Positions 34,232-45,660 of a stretch of DNA of 64,000 nucleotides are shown piece after piece. Origin of the DNA: Tolypocladium sp. Sup5 PDA-1. Taxonomy: Eukaryota; Ascomycota; Sordariomycetes; Hypocreales; Ophiocordycipitaceae. Under the pieces are notes generated by a model. It saw nothing but the letters and a program-made list of their open reading frames with translations. It had not been told where the DNA came from and ran no database searches. The position numbers were made by a program, and so were the translations under genes. Each line of letters begins with the position of its first letter. The stretch's first letter is position 1. Where the stretch lies: contig JPHH03000065.1 in the NCBI GenBank assembly GCA_000750105.3, forward strand, positions 1 to 64,000, written 5' to 3'.

Positions 34232-36355
34232 GTTACCCGAGCGATGGAAGTTGAGTCTGGAGATATGGCGTCTGACTGGCCTTCATGACGAAATGGCCAT
34301 TGGATTGGAGGATGTTTCACGGCAGACAATGCCTGGTTGGGACGCATTTCATGCTCGGTGTAGCATACAGAGGGACCGGAATTGTTATTCAGCATTCGGC
34401 AATGGAATGAAAGATCTTCAAAAGCAACTGCCTCTGGACGGCCCTGGCCGTGTCTCATAGCTCGCCTGCTTGCAATGCGGGGGACAGTGAATGTGTATCA
34501 ATCTGCAACTAGCATCTCTGATGACGCTCTTGTTGCTGGTGCTTGGTATATATCGCGCATCATGGGTAGCCCTTGGGCGATCCCGGGTGTTGAGTCCAAG
34601 TTTCAACGGGTGCCTCTGCGCGACTGCGAAGACTTGAATTACTATGAGGACTTTAGCAATGCTCTGTTGAAGTGAGCCAAACTAGATTTGAGATTTGGTT
34701 CTAGAAAGTCGCCATACCCACGTTATGCCGTCCTTGTGCAGCTCAAGATGCACAGCAATAGCTATGCGCTACGACGTGCTTGAGGCACTGCGGCAGTATG
34801 AGCTGGATCACATGCACATGCACACGCTTTGGTGGGTCATGGCTCGCAGACTTCCATTTTCAGAAAGTGTCTTCCGGATCTAGAACGAGATTCATATACG
34901 AGTATGAGACGTACATGGTTTTCGAGAGGTGAAAAGACAGCCCGACAGCAGTCATGGTGGCAACTGCATGCTGATGTTCTGCTCAGTGTCCAATTGATGT
35001 ATCCAGTTGCAATTGATGTATCCGGTTGACTCTTAGCCCACTACTCCGTACTGATATCATCTTTCAAGAACAAAGCACCTTGGCCAATGTCGCCTCCTCT
35101 TTGCGACCAAGTAGTATTAGCTCTCACCAATATCTGCTGTGCGTATAAGCTCCCTGCTTCATCGTCGAGGGCAAGGACGACGGCCTGGCGCCATGGCTGG
35201 ACTGGAGCCTATGGCCGACCACCCAAAGAGATCGCTGGTCAGCGAAAGCTGCACGGCCGATCTGGCTATCTCGGGACCGCCGAGGCACGAAGGATACGTA
35301 GCAGAACTGGGTTTGGAGGCAATTGTCTGCAACCACAACTTGCTTGGCCCCGCGCCACGGCGGAATGGACAGGTTCCCAAAAAGTCAGGCTAAGCTTGCT
35401 AAGGTACGTAGGATTGCTCCCGCATCAGTTCCAGAGCACCGAATGGACTGGGACACGGTCTGGAGAAGTGAGGCGCGGCCCCGGGGCGGCTCTGCTATCC
35501 TCGGGTCAAAGGACCCTGATGAGGCAAGACGGTGTGCAGGGAAGGGCAGAAAAGTCGTTTTAGCTCGGCTCGCCTCCCTTGTTCCGGTGGAGACTGGTGC
35601 GGGATGACAAGAGAGCACTGATTGCGGCGAGAGAGAGCCAGTGTGGCCCGTACGAGACTGCAATTTGCGCAGCCGGCCAGCCGGCCAGGCATTGGTGACA
35701 CCGCGACGAAGAGGAACAAACAGCACGCTCTCTGCTGGGCGCAATGTGGTCATGAGGCCAGCCTGACCACCATCATCAGGGCGTCATACAGCCCTCATGG
35801 CCGGGCGGGCGCTGGTGATGGTGGTCAACGGGATGCCAGGAATAGCAGGTTGGCGGCAGCGGAGCCCTCTCGGCGGTAGAAAAAATCTCGGGGTGAACCG
35901 GCATCGCCGGTACCTTGGGGCGGCACCGTGTTTCGCGGCGGCGGGCAGGTACCGCTCATGCCTCAGGTACCTGCCCGAGCGCGACTAAACTGGCGCACGG
36001 GGGTCACGCCCCTTCTGGCCTGAGGCTGCCAAGCTGGCCCGTGACTGCTGTTGCCGTGGAAAAAGGGAACAACGGCGGCTGCGAGGCAACGGATGCTGCG
36101 CTGGGTACGGAGGTACCTGGGGCCCCCAGCCAACCAGCGCGCGCTCTAGCGCGGCCCGGGTAGATTCGCTCTCAAAAAGTGTCCCCTTCCAGGCTCCGCC
36201 GCAATTTTTTTTCCCTCTCCCCCCAAACCTTCCGCAGCCGGTGCAGAATTTATTCGCTCGACTGCCCATCCACCTGCCCTTCTTCCTCTTCCATCTCCAA
36301 ATCTCCCCTCAATCCTTTTCTAGTTTTCGGAAGAGCGTCAGCTACAGCCGTCAAC
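34232..36355. other. 2.1-kb intergenic region
   Basis: The 3' flank of RPS25 and the promoter of the ADP/ATP carrier. The last ~170 bp before the carrier ATG are pyrimidine-rich (CT tracts at 36200-36320), typical of strongly transcribed fungal promoters or leaders. A TACTCCGTAC motif occurs at 35042-35051. No gene is supported. Confidence 0.45.
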
Positions 36356-37762
36356 ATGTCTGCCACCGAACAGCAGAAGCCCAAGGTGCTGGGCATGCCG
36401 GTGAGTTTCCTTTTTGCCTACCTCGCCACGTGAAATGCCGCGGCTCGCGCCATCGCGATAGGGGCTGCCGACGAGGCATCGAGACGTCGCGGCCGTACCC
36501 AGTCAATTGGATCATGCCAATGATGCTGCCGCGTTCGCGATGACACTCGAGGCGTCGCCTCTGTGCGCGCTGTCGATGGCCTCGCCCTCCCTGCGAACCG
36601 CGGCAACTCCGGAGCGAAAATTTCGCGCTCCCAATTGCTATCTAGAACAATGTGCTGACTATTACCTCTCACAGCCCTTCGTTGCGGACTTCCTGAGTAC
36701 GTCTTATTGCCATTAACGGATTCGATGACGACGCGACCGTCACAACAATGGTTGTGTCGTCGTCGTCGCCGACCAATACCTCCCTGCAACATGGACTGAC
36801 TTTTCCGATTACAGTGGGTGGTGTCTCCGCCGCCGTCTCGAAGACCGCCGCCGCCCCCATCGAGCGTGTCAAGCTCCTCATCCAGAACCAGGATGAGATG
36901 ATTAAGGCTGGCCGTCTCGACCGCCGCTACGCCGGTATTGGTGACTGCTTCAAGCGCACCATGGCCGACGAGGGTGCCCTCGCCCTGTGGCGTGGCAACA
37001 CTGCCAACGTCATCCGGTACTTCCCTACCCAGGCCCTGAACTTCGCTTTCCGCGACAAGTTCAAGAAGATGTTCGGCTTCAAGAAGGAGCGCGACGGCTA
37101 CGCCTGGTGGATGGCTGGTAACCTGGCCTCTGGTGGTGTATGTTCTCCCCACATTCCAACTTGACTTGCGACTTGACCTAAGGCTGACCCCAACCCAGGC
37201 TGCTGGTGCCACTTCTATGTTGTTCGTCTACTCTCTGGATTACGCCCGTACCCGTCTGGCCAACGATGCCAAGAGCGCCAAGAAGGGTGGTGAGCGCCAG
37301 TTCAACGGCCTCATCGACGTCTACCGAAAGACCCTTGCCTCCGATGGTATTGCCGGTCTCTACCGTGGTTTCATGCCCTCCGTCGCTGGTATCATCGTCT
37401 ACCGTGGTCTCTACTTCGGTCTCTACGACTCCATCAAGCCTGTTCTCCTGGTCGGTTCCCTCGCCAACAACTTCCTGGCCTCTTTCGCTCTCGGCTGGTG
37501 CGTCACCACTGGTGCCGGTATCGCTGCCTACCCTCTTGACACTATCCGACGACGCATGATGATGACCTCTGGCGAGGCCGTCAAGTACAAGAACTCGTTC
37601 GATGCCGCCCGCCAGATCGTCGCCAAGAACGGCGTTAAGTCTCTGTTCAACGGTGCTGGTGCCAACATTCTCCGAGGTGTCGCCGGTGCTGGTGTCCTGT
37701 CCATCTACGATCAGCTCCAGATGATCATGTTCGGCAAGGCCTTCAGCGGCGGCTCTGGCTAA
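36356..37762 (+). CDS. AAC: Mitochondrial ADP/ATP carrier
   Basis: Exchanges cytosolic ADP for matrix ATP across the inner membrane; one of the most abundant mitochondrial carriers. Four exons (36356-36400, 36675-36696, 36815-37137, 37199-37762) with introns of 274, 118 and 61 nt give 317 residues. Exon 2 is only 22 nt and encodes PFVADFL plus one base of Met. The three carrier repeats carry P-x-[DE]-x-x-[KR] signatures: APIERVK, SLDYARTR and YPLDTIRRR, and the diagnostic RRRMMM hexapeptide is present (IRRRMMMTSG). The long first intron close to the start codon is common in highly expressed fungal genes. Assignment certain; the symbol is the generic family name. Confidence 0.96.
36675..36696 (+). 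other. 22-nt exon of the ADP/ATP carrier
   Basis: Bounded by CTCACAG and GTACGT. It encodes seven residues that belong to the start of transmembrane helix 1 and joins in frame to exon 3 (codon A|TG for Met). Skipping it would change the frame. Confidence 0.88.
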
Positions 37763-38432
37763 GTCCTTTTTCCCACATTCCTGTATAGACTCCATTTGTG
37801 TTGAGGGATGAAGGTCGACGGTTGATCAGGGGGCGGGACGTAATGTCCTCTGATAAAAACGGAGATTGGGACGGCGGCAAAGAGGGAAGTTGGGGCTAGA
37901 TATCCCCACGTGTTTCTGTGTAACAGATGCTCTTTGCGGGTTAGACTGGCATCGGCATGGCGTATTTCTCGTTCTGGCTCTGCCATGCTTTCTAGGTCGC
38001 TGTAATTTATACACCTATGCAATTTCCCTTGATGTTATACAATTGGTCTCTGGCCCGAAGTGAATGGTTTTCGTGAGTGCTTTTCCCGTTGCCAACGGTG
38101 TCCCTGCTTGTGATGATGGATAACTACGATTGAGGTTTGTCTTTTGAGCCTCGGGGGCGGCCATGGCAAACCATCCATCATCCTCTGAGATTCATTGGGA
38201 TGCGTAACCTGCGAGGTGAAGGACATGCTTGCATCAGGCGATGACTAAGGGCGACCCTTCACCTCGAGGTTGCCCCACCGCTTCGAGGTAGCTCGCTCGC
38301 GCCGCGCCTCCTGGACATTCGCATCTGGTTGATCACGCAGCGAACATTGAGAAAGAGGACTCCTCACAAGGTGACGTGAAGGTCCGTGGCCCGCCATCTG
38401 TGTTTCCGCCATCCTTCTATCCTTCCCGGACC
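37763..38432. other. Intergenic region, tandem plus-strand genes
   Basis: 670 bp containing the carrier 3' UTR and the promoter of the CENP-X gene. No ORF or repeat worth naming. Confidence 0.45.
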
Positions 38433-38902
38433 ATGCCGCCAAAGCAAGCGTCAGGCGGTGCTCGCGGGCGGCCCAAGGGCAGCAAGAACAAGCGTCCGTC
38501 AGCCGCCGCCGCGGAGCCTGCCGAGTCCAGCGACCCGTTCGAGTCGTCGGACGACCGGGCAGAGGAGGGAGGGAGCGAGGAGGCCGCCGGGGCCGAAGAG
38601 CAGGTGGAGCCGGAGAAGTCGATCCCGCGGAACCTGCTGACGCGGGTGCTGCACGAGTTCTTCGCAAAGGACGCGACGAGGATATCGCGGGACGCGAACG
38701 CGGCGGTGGGCAAGTACGTGGACGTGTTTGTGAGGGAGGCGATTGCGAGGGCGGCGGTGGAGAAGAGAGGCGGGTTCCTGGAGGTGAGTTTGTCCATGGG
38801 ATAGTGGTGCTGTTGGGTGCGAGTTCGGGGAGAGAAGCTAACCTGGTGCTACAGGTTGAGGATTTGGAGAAGATTGCGCCGCAGCTCTTGCTGGATCTCT
38901 GA
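38433..38902 (+). CDS. MHF2: Centromere protein X / Mhf2 histone-fold protein
   Basis: CENP-X (Mhf2) pairs with CENP-S (Mhf1) in a histone-fold tetramer that binds DNA at kinetochores and supports FANCM/Mph1 at stalled forks. Exons 38433-38783 and 38855-38902 (71-nt intron 38784-38854, branch site GCTAAC) give 132 residues. Residues 1-65 are a basic then acidic disordered tail with an AT-hook-like GRPKGSKNK. The histone fold follows: RNLLTRVLHEFFAKDATRIS (helix 1), NAAVGKYVDVFVREAIARAA (helix 2), then spliced LEVEDLEKIAPQLLLDL (helix 3), which ends exactly where CENP-X ends. The unspliced frame would lose helix 3. The AT-hook-like extension is longer than in yeast or human CENP-X. Confidence 0.88.
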
Positions 38903-40873
38903 AGAGGCGAAGACGCAGACAATGCTGTGTTCCTCGTCATGAGGGGAAAGGACAGCCGAAGCCGTGTTCAACCACCTGCGACATCTGTACGGCCGGGTCT
39001 TGCACGGGCAGTGGACTGCTACACCTCGGCGGATTGTGGTCGAGGAGTGCAAGGCTCGAATCACTCGGGCAAGCTGCCCGCAGGTGTTATCGGCAGGGCA
39101 GTTGGTGTCTTCAGCTTTCTTGAAACTCGGTCATGGTCTCGAAAAGAGGGCATTCAGTGATGAGGCTCCTGGCAGTTCAACCCTTGCAAAGCGTCAAGGC
39201 GTATCGTCATCTCGGCCGACAACGTCGGGGCGGGCGGAGCTGGGACATCAGTGCATGAAGCAGCGTACAAACGGGGCGATCCTGGGACTCGAATTGTCTT
39301 TCTGTCTGCACGGCGCGACCTTGTGCATTTCTACTACGACGTGCCGTACGGACTACAAAGTACACCTGTTCCGCTCGCAATGGCTATTTGCGTAGCTCGC
39401 ATGTTTCGGGGCGCTTCATCGTCCCGGGGTTCTTGATTCGAGAGTTGCAGATTCCTCAGCAACTCGCGTAACTAGTTTCGACACGACAGCTCTGCAGTCG
39501 ATCAGGCTCGGCGGAGGATATCGAAAGCTGACAGATGACAAAGTAATACCGATACCAGCGTTTCTGAACCGCCGACGCCACGGGATCCGTGAAACTCGTC
39601 GTTTCGTTTGGCAGGTAATTGGGAGGTGATGTCTTCCAAGTTCTGACGTGCGGCTGGCGGCCGAAACGACACCAGGCCCAGCGAGGCTCCGAGCCCGGCC
39701 CCACCCGACGTGAACCTCACGGCGACCAAGACAAATTGACAACTGCCTGTCGGCTTATCGATTCCATCTCTGCCCAATTGCCAAACCGGCAAAGGCCATT
39801 AAAAACTGGATTGGCAAGACTTACGCAGCCCGCTGAGGCGACTTGTGCGTCGGCTGATTCGCCCGTCACAGCACCAGCCGGGCGCGTCGTCGCAAGTCGG
39901 CACTGAAACCGGGGCTGTCGCGCCTGTGTCGGAGCCGCGACACTTGAGGCAGACCCGACTTCAGAGGACCCCCCTTGGGAGGGAACAGGAGCCTCTGCAC
40001 CCGCCGTGTGGCGCCGCGACCTCATTTCGGAGGCGAAGACGTCCGGTGTCCCTGGCAATGCTGCTGCTATTATTGCGGTCATTGCGCGGCCGGAGAGGCA
40101 GCCCATCGGGCGCGTCGCGTGGTTGAGGCATCCTCTCCGGCACGACCACGGCCTGCGACTGTCTCTGTTGCTGCCTCGCACAATCGTCTGATGACAACGC
40201 GGTAAGCATATACCGTATGAATGCTCAACTGCACTGCAGTGGCATCCGCAAGACATCCACGCGTACTCCGTACGTACCCGTACCTCTGTCACAGGCCGCG
40301 TTCCGCCATGACCGGAGGTACCAGCGCCCGCCACATCCGGCGTCCGCCTTGAACGCCTCCACGATGGCCAAAACGTGTCTCATGCCCTCGCGGCCTCTCG
40401 GCAACCCCCTTCGTCCCAGGCTCTCCCTACGGCCATGACGCCTCCCAAGTCGACACAACGTTCCCTTGCCCCTAGAAGCGGCCCCCTCCCCCGTTCTCCA
40501 TCCTTCTGAAGACTTGACATGACACAATCTAGACTTGGCTGCTGCCCAGGCCAGGGTTGGGACGATCACGCCCATGGCATAAAGCCATGCCGTTTCCTTT
40601 CCCTTTTGCCCATTGCTCCTCTCCCAGTTTCATATCATCTCTAGTATTTCACTCGTCGGCTTTCCCTTTTCCTCTGTCGGTCGTGTTTCCTCTTGTTCTT
40701 CACTTGTCGTAATAAGACGTCTTACATTTCTTCTCAGAGGCTAGTCCTTGGGAGCGCCTATCGCCATTCATTCACGACTTGAAGAGTTTTCTTTGCTTGC
40801 TCTCTGGAAAGAGTAGTCTCACTCACTCGCTTTAATTCGACCTTTCGCCTTGTACACGTTTGTCCCCGCCACG
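38903..40873. other. 2.0-kb intergenic region upstream of the cupredoxin gene
   Basis: No gene with codon or domain support. Contains GTACGGACTAC (39346-39356) and GTACTCCGTACGTAC (40263-40277). From about 40590 to 40870 the plus strand is strongly pyrimidine-rich (TTTCCC, CTCT tracts), as expected of the promoter/leader of a highly expressed secreted protein. Confidence 0.45.
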
Positions 40874-41627
40874 ATGCAGTTTACATCCCTCGTCGTTGCC
40901 GCGCTGTTGAGCGTTGCTCAAGGTAAGACTCGACGACGTCAACCCTTGTATAGATGGGCAATAGAGCTAACGTATACGCACAGCGGTCGACGTCCATGTC
41001 GTCGCCGTCGGCAAGAACCCCATGAACAACCAGACCGGCCTCAAGTTCTACCCCGACAAGCTCACGGCCAAGCCCGGGTCCATGGTCCAGTTCCAGTTCT
41101 GGGCCGGCAACCACACCGTCACGCAGTCCAACTTCGACAACCCCTGCGTGCCCATCTCGAGCATCAACTCGACCGCCTCCGGCATCTTCTCCTCCTTCCA
41201 GCCCGCCGCCGCCAGCGAAGCCATGGGCAAGATCCCTGTCTTCACCGTCATGGTCAACGACACCAAGCCCATGTGGCTCTTCTGCAGCCAGGGCCCCCAC
41301 TGCCAGAAGGGCATGGTCATGGTCATCAACGAGAACACAAAGGCCAACTCCTCGCGCTCCCTGGAGAACTACACGAACCTGGCCAAGACCGCCGCCCAGG
41401 GCAACGTGGAGATCCCTGGTGGCGGCAGCACAGGCGGCAACGGTGGAAACACGGGCGGCAACGGCGGCACCGGTGGCAGCGGACCGACCACCCCTGCTGG
41501 CCAGAGTCCCTCCTCTACCGGAAGCTCCCCTGCAACCACCTCTGCTCCCATCTCTGCCGCCAGCTCCAGCTTCGAAGCTTCGACCACGATGCTGCTTATC
41601 CTGGGCGCGGCCTTCATGCTGCTGTAG
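40874..41627 (+). CDS. Secreted cupredoxin-domain protein, probable GPI-anchored
   Basis: Exons 40874-40922 and 40984-41627 with a 61-nt intron (40923-40983) give 230 residues. A signal peptide (MQFTSLVVAALLSVAQA) is followed by a plastocyanin-like beta-sandwich of about 130 residues: VDVHVVAVGKN, TAKPGSMVQFQFWAGNHTVT and MWLFCSQGPHCQKGMVMVIN. A full type-1 copper ligand set is visible: His in GNHTV, then Cys, His and Met in CSQGPHCQKGM. A Gly/Ser/Thr-rich linker with GGN repeats and a terminal hydrophobic segment (TMLLILGAAFMLL) follow, consistent with a GPI anchor at the wall or plasma membrane. Proteins of this architecture are common in filamentous fungi; their redox or adhesive role is not settled. 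No oxidase domain is present. Confidence 0.9.
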
Positions 41628-41963
41628 GTCGCGGCATAAACGGTGTTTTGGGACGGAGAGGCAGAATGTGATGGCAATAATACCTTTGATCTTGTTCATA
41701 TTTTGAGGCTGTAGAGCAGCATATTTTTCACGGCCGGGCAGAAACGGCAATGGGGATGGGGGTTAACGAATCGCGTCAGAAACGACGTCTTGTATTACAC
41801 TTGGATACACACCGCATTGAAAAGAAAAGTCCAACGAAACCTGCAACGCACCGCCCGTGATTAAGTGCTGATAAGTCAAGATTTATCCAACGGCGCTGAC
41901 GTAGCAGAAAATGCCTATTACTATGCTCTTGATCTGCCGTTCGAATCTCCGACGGCCTTGTTC
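41628..41963. other. Short convergent intergenic region
   Basis: 336 bp between converging genes; only 3' UTR-type sequence is visible. Confidence 0.5.
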
Positions 41964-42804
41964 TTAGTCGTCCCTATTTGTCCTTCTCTTCTTCCTACCG
42001 TTTTGCGCCGGGGCACACAGCTCTCTCTTGGGCAGCTTTTCCAGCCAGTCCTTGTCCCTCTTGACATAGCCCACCTTGTGGTACTTCTTGCTGTTGGCGA
42101 AGAAATCAACCCAGTGCTTCAGCGCCTTGTGGACGCGGTCCCGGGCCGCCTCGAGCTCCTCGGCGCGCAGCTTCTCCATCTCGGCCGTGGTCCAGTGCGC
42201 GTCCGTCTCCGGGTCGTCGAGCGGCAGGAACATGTCCTCGACGCCGCGCATGTCGGCGGTGCGGTCCTCGGCGAAGCAGCCCGTGACGTAGGCCCGCGCG
42301 GCGTCGCAGCCGGCGAAGACGCTGTAGGACCCGCCGGGGCCGTACATGCGGCGCCCGTTGGAGACGTCGTAGATGGTGCCGTTGATGGCGAGGTAGAGGG
42401 GCTTAGCGGGATCGCGCCCGTCGAAGGCGAGAGCTCCTCGAGGGTCAGGTAGGCTGGTCCGCTCTATTCAAGCCGGTGTCAGCATGAGGGGAAGGGGAAG
42501 GGGGGGGGGGGGGGTTCCTCATGACGAGCTTCCTGACGAGCAGACGCACCATCTGGGCCTTCCACCAGTCCGCCCGGAGGTAGTTGGGCTTGTTCTTCAT
42601 GCCCCAGAAGAGGCTCTCTCCGCCGCTGATGACGTAGCTGAGGCCGCACGAGGCGACCAAGATGAAGCTCAGGACGCGGAGGATATCCAGCCAGGGGGAG
42701 TAGTCGTCGCCGTCCGCCTTGGACTTGGACTTGGTGGCGGACGCCTTCTTGGCCGGTTTGTCATCGCCCTGAGGCTTTCGTTGGCGCAGCTCAGTATCTG
42801 CCAT
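41964..42804 (-). CDS. Membrane-anchored cytochrome b5-like heme/steroid-binding protein (Dap1/MAPR type), disrupted or unusually spliced
   Basis: MAPR/Dap1 proteins bind heme and support P450 enzymes in sterol synthesis. Exon 1 (42550-42804) encodes a Lys-rich tail and one membrane span (ILRVLSFILVASCGLSYVIS). Exon 2 holds the b5-like fold: LAFDGRDPAKPLYLAINGTI, YDVSNG, YGPGGSYSVFAGCDAARAYV and TGCFAED. With the TAG acceptor (intron 42464-42549) the reading gives the expected YLTLEEL and then breaks: one base is missing at about 42429-42430 before AFDG. A GAG acceptor 2 nt downstream (intron 42462-42549) keeps the frame to the end, 250 residues, but replaces YLTLEEL by an unrelated sequence. 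Either the gene has a frameshift, an assembly indel, or the weak acceptor is used. A 15-G run lies in the intron. Confidence 0.75.
42500..42514. repeat. Poly-G run of 15 in an intron
   Basis: Fifteen consecutive G on the plus strand, i.e. a poly-C tract on the coding strand inside the b5-like gene intron. Homopolymers of this length are error-prone in sequencing and mutable in vivo. Confidence 0.95.
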
Positions 42805-43313
42805 GATGGGCGACTCTGATTGTTTCCCAATCGGCAAGGAACCCAGTCGCCAACGGTATTAAAACGAGGTACTTGGTAATTGGAGATGCAGCATAAAGCG
42901 TCGTGGCTCGCGTGAAAGGAGGGTGAGCTTGAGCTTGAGCCTGCAAAGCCACTCTGGCCACCCCTCGTTGGATTGGGGGGAACCCTCCAGGTGGACGAAT
43001 GAAGCACCACGGATTGTTAACGGCACACCACTCCGAGGGGGTAAGCGGAGTATCCGGCTGGCTGGCCCCCGTCACATGACGTCGCGTTACCCGAGCAACG
43101 CATCGAACGACACGCCGTCTTGGCAGGTCCCCTCAGTAAACAGCACTGTGTTCGCGGCCCAAATGAACAAACTACACACACCCACGACATTGAACCTCCA
43201 CGAACTCTAACCACCACCCGACGAGGCGGAGGAGGCAGCGTGAGGCCCCCCGAACATTCTACCTACCTACACATATCATCACTACCACCGAAGAGACATC
43301 CGACGTTTTGCAA
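42805..43313. promoter_or_regulatory. Divergent intergenic region, b5-like / coiled-coil
   Basis: 509 bp holding both promoters. A CACGTGA-like GTCACATGACGTC stretch at about 43072-43084 contains overlapping CACATG and TGACGTC (CRE-like) sequences; its use is inference only. Confidence 0.45.
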
Positions 43314-45233
43314 ATGGACGGGAGCCCCAGCCTGCCCGGCACTCCAGCCGGCGGCCCCCTCCAGACGGCCACGCCAGAGCGCGTGAACCAACGCCGCGAG
43401 CCCGTCATGTCCGCCCTCCGCACCGAGGGCCGCGACAGCACAGTGCACGACAAGATCAGCCAGTTTAACAGCCTCAGCGTCGCGATGCAGTCGAAGCAGC
43501 TCGAGCGCAAGACGGCCGACGCGGCGCTGAAGCGCGCCATGGTGGGACGAGAGGAGGCCGAGGCCGAGGTGAGGCGGCTCAAGGAGGAGATGAGGCAGCT
43601 GCAAAAGGCAGCCCAAGAAGGCAAAGAGCGCGAGCGGAGAGTCGGCGAGCGACTAGAGACAGTCATGGTAAGCCGTAGCCACCATCGGACATTCGTAGCG
43701 ACTCGACCGTGAGGCTGACGCTTCCACCAGGAAAACTACGGGCGCGCCAAGGAGACGCATGCTCACACCCAAGCGCTGTGGGAAAAGGAAATACGCCGAG
43801 CGAGAAAGGAAAACTTCAAGACCCAGTCGACCATCGTCAAGATCCAGGAGGACCTCAAGTCCGCGAGAAGCGCCGTTAGGATCCTGGAAGAGAGCCTCGA
43901 GCGTGAGAAGGATCGGAGCCGAGCTAGAGAGCAAGAGGCTTTCACGGCACGATACCAGATTGTCGGCGTACAAGAACAGTTCGAACAAGCACTCGAACGG
44001 ATCAAGGTGGTGGAGCAGGAGCGCGACGCCTTCAAGACGGCAGCTAAGAACGAAGAGGTGGCCCGTATCGCCGCCGAGGGACGCCTCCCCCTACCAAAGA
44101 GCGAAGACCCGACCGACGAGTTTGCCTCGCCCAAGAAGAAGTCGACGATCAAGTACCGGACAGGCAAGGACTTACGAGTGTCGCTGTCGACAATGGACAT
44201 TGTGTCGTCGGCCGCCAGCGAAATGGAAATCGAGGAACTGACAACACAGGTCCTGTGGGAGAGGCAAAGGGCAGATCGCGCACAGGACATGGTCGAGTTT
44301 CTGCAGGCCGAGTGCGAAATGCACTGCTGCCCATGCTCCAAGTCAAAAAAGCCCCGAACCAGCTTGAGCCCACCACAGAAGAGACGCCGAGAGTCAGCGG
44401 AGAGCCCCGAGCCTCCTGAAGCGACTCCTGAGGATGAAGCGCGACGCTCGTCGCCACGGGCCCCTAGCCCTCCACAGATCGAGGAGCCTCAGCCCGAGGG
44501 CCGTCGAGTCAAGTCGAAAAAGGAGCCGCGACGCAGCACCATCTTCTGCCCCAGAGAGGGGATCTTCCGCACCGTCTCCGAGCAAGAAGCCGAAGCCATG
44601 GAGGCTGAGCGAGAGCCAAAGGCGAGGGCGGAAGACGAAGCTCCCCGAGAGCTGGACACTGAGCTCCTTGTTCCCATGGACGTTGAGCCGAACCCTCGCA
44701 TGTACGCAAGAACTCCCTCGGTGGAACCTCCAGCCTTCGCTCTGCTTGCCCAGGAGCGGACGTCCCTTCAGTCTCTGCTCAACGCTCCGCACGCTCCGCA
44801 CGGTGACGCTCACACTGCGCCTCTCCCCAGCATCCGCAGCGTCCCCACCGTTGCGGACGATGAGCCCATGCCCGCGGAAGAACAGAATGTCTTACAAAGA
44901 GAATCACCAGAACCCCGACCTCACACCTCGGCGACCATCTACACGGTGACGACGACGGTCCCCGTCCGGGATGAGAACTCGCGATCGGAGTCGTGCTTTA
45001 GCGAGAAGCTGCGCACCCCGTCCAACGGCAGCAACACCAGCTTCGACCACACGAACCCGGCGCTGACGCCGACCATGACGAGGGAGCAGGCCCTGGCCAA
45101 GATCCGCGAGCGACGGGGCAGGGTGAGGAGCGCTGCCCAGGCGGCTGCGACGCCTCGCAGGGGCGCCAAGGGGTCCGATAGGAGGGAGGTGAGCGCGCCG
45201 ACGGGTAAGAACGTCGGCAGGCCGCGTTCATGA
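43314..45233 (+). CDS. Uncharacterised coiled-coil protein with nuclear-type basic tail
   Basis: Exons 43314-43667 and 43731-45233 (63-nt intron 43668-43730) give 618 residues. I do not recognise a named family. Residues ~60-245 form a long coiled coil (QLERKTADAALKRAMVGREE, RRLKEEMRQLQKAAQEGKER, RSAVRILEESLEREKDRSRA). A second helical piece (EIEELTTQVLWERQRADRAQ) precedes a Cys cluster (MHCCPCSKSKK) and the basic PPQKRRRES, a possible nuclear localisation signal. The rest is Pro/Glu/Ser-rich and disordered, with STIFCPREGIFRTVSEQEA as a probably conserved short motif, and ends in a helix with TREQALAKIRERRGRVRSAA. The layout would fit a spindle-pole-body or chromatin-associated protein, but that is a guess. 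The start ATG at 43314 begins MDGSPSLPGTP. Confidence 0.82.
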
Positions 45234-45660
45234 CAATCAGCATGAGCCCATTGGCCTTGATTGTTGGAGCTTCGGTAGACTGCTGTCGTTGGAGATGTTG
45301 GGACAGACATGCATTTTGGTTTTCCCACTGCGTTTTTCGGCTCGGCGAAGGGGCGCAGCATAGTCTTTTGGAATTGTTTTTCACGGCCTGGCAGCACGCA
45401 AGGGAAAACGACGAGGTGCTCTCGCGTAGCAGGCCTACTTTATTCTATGCATACTACTACACGTCATTTGCATATAATATCCAGCCATGCCGACTGGCAC
45501 ATAGGGCCCGGGTCGCTTAGCTTAATACGCCTGGCATTTCGAGTAAATGATGAAACGACATATCATGGTATCAAAACTCCCCAGATTCTCCTTCTACCCC
45601 AACCCATACAACGTCTTACCGTGGTCCGTCAAATCGTGCATGCAATAACAGTGGGATCGG
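45234..45660. other. Convergent intergenic region
   Basis: 427 bp between converging 3' ends. No gene seen. Confidence 0.5.
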
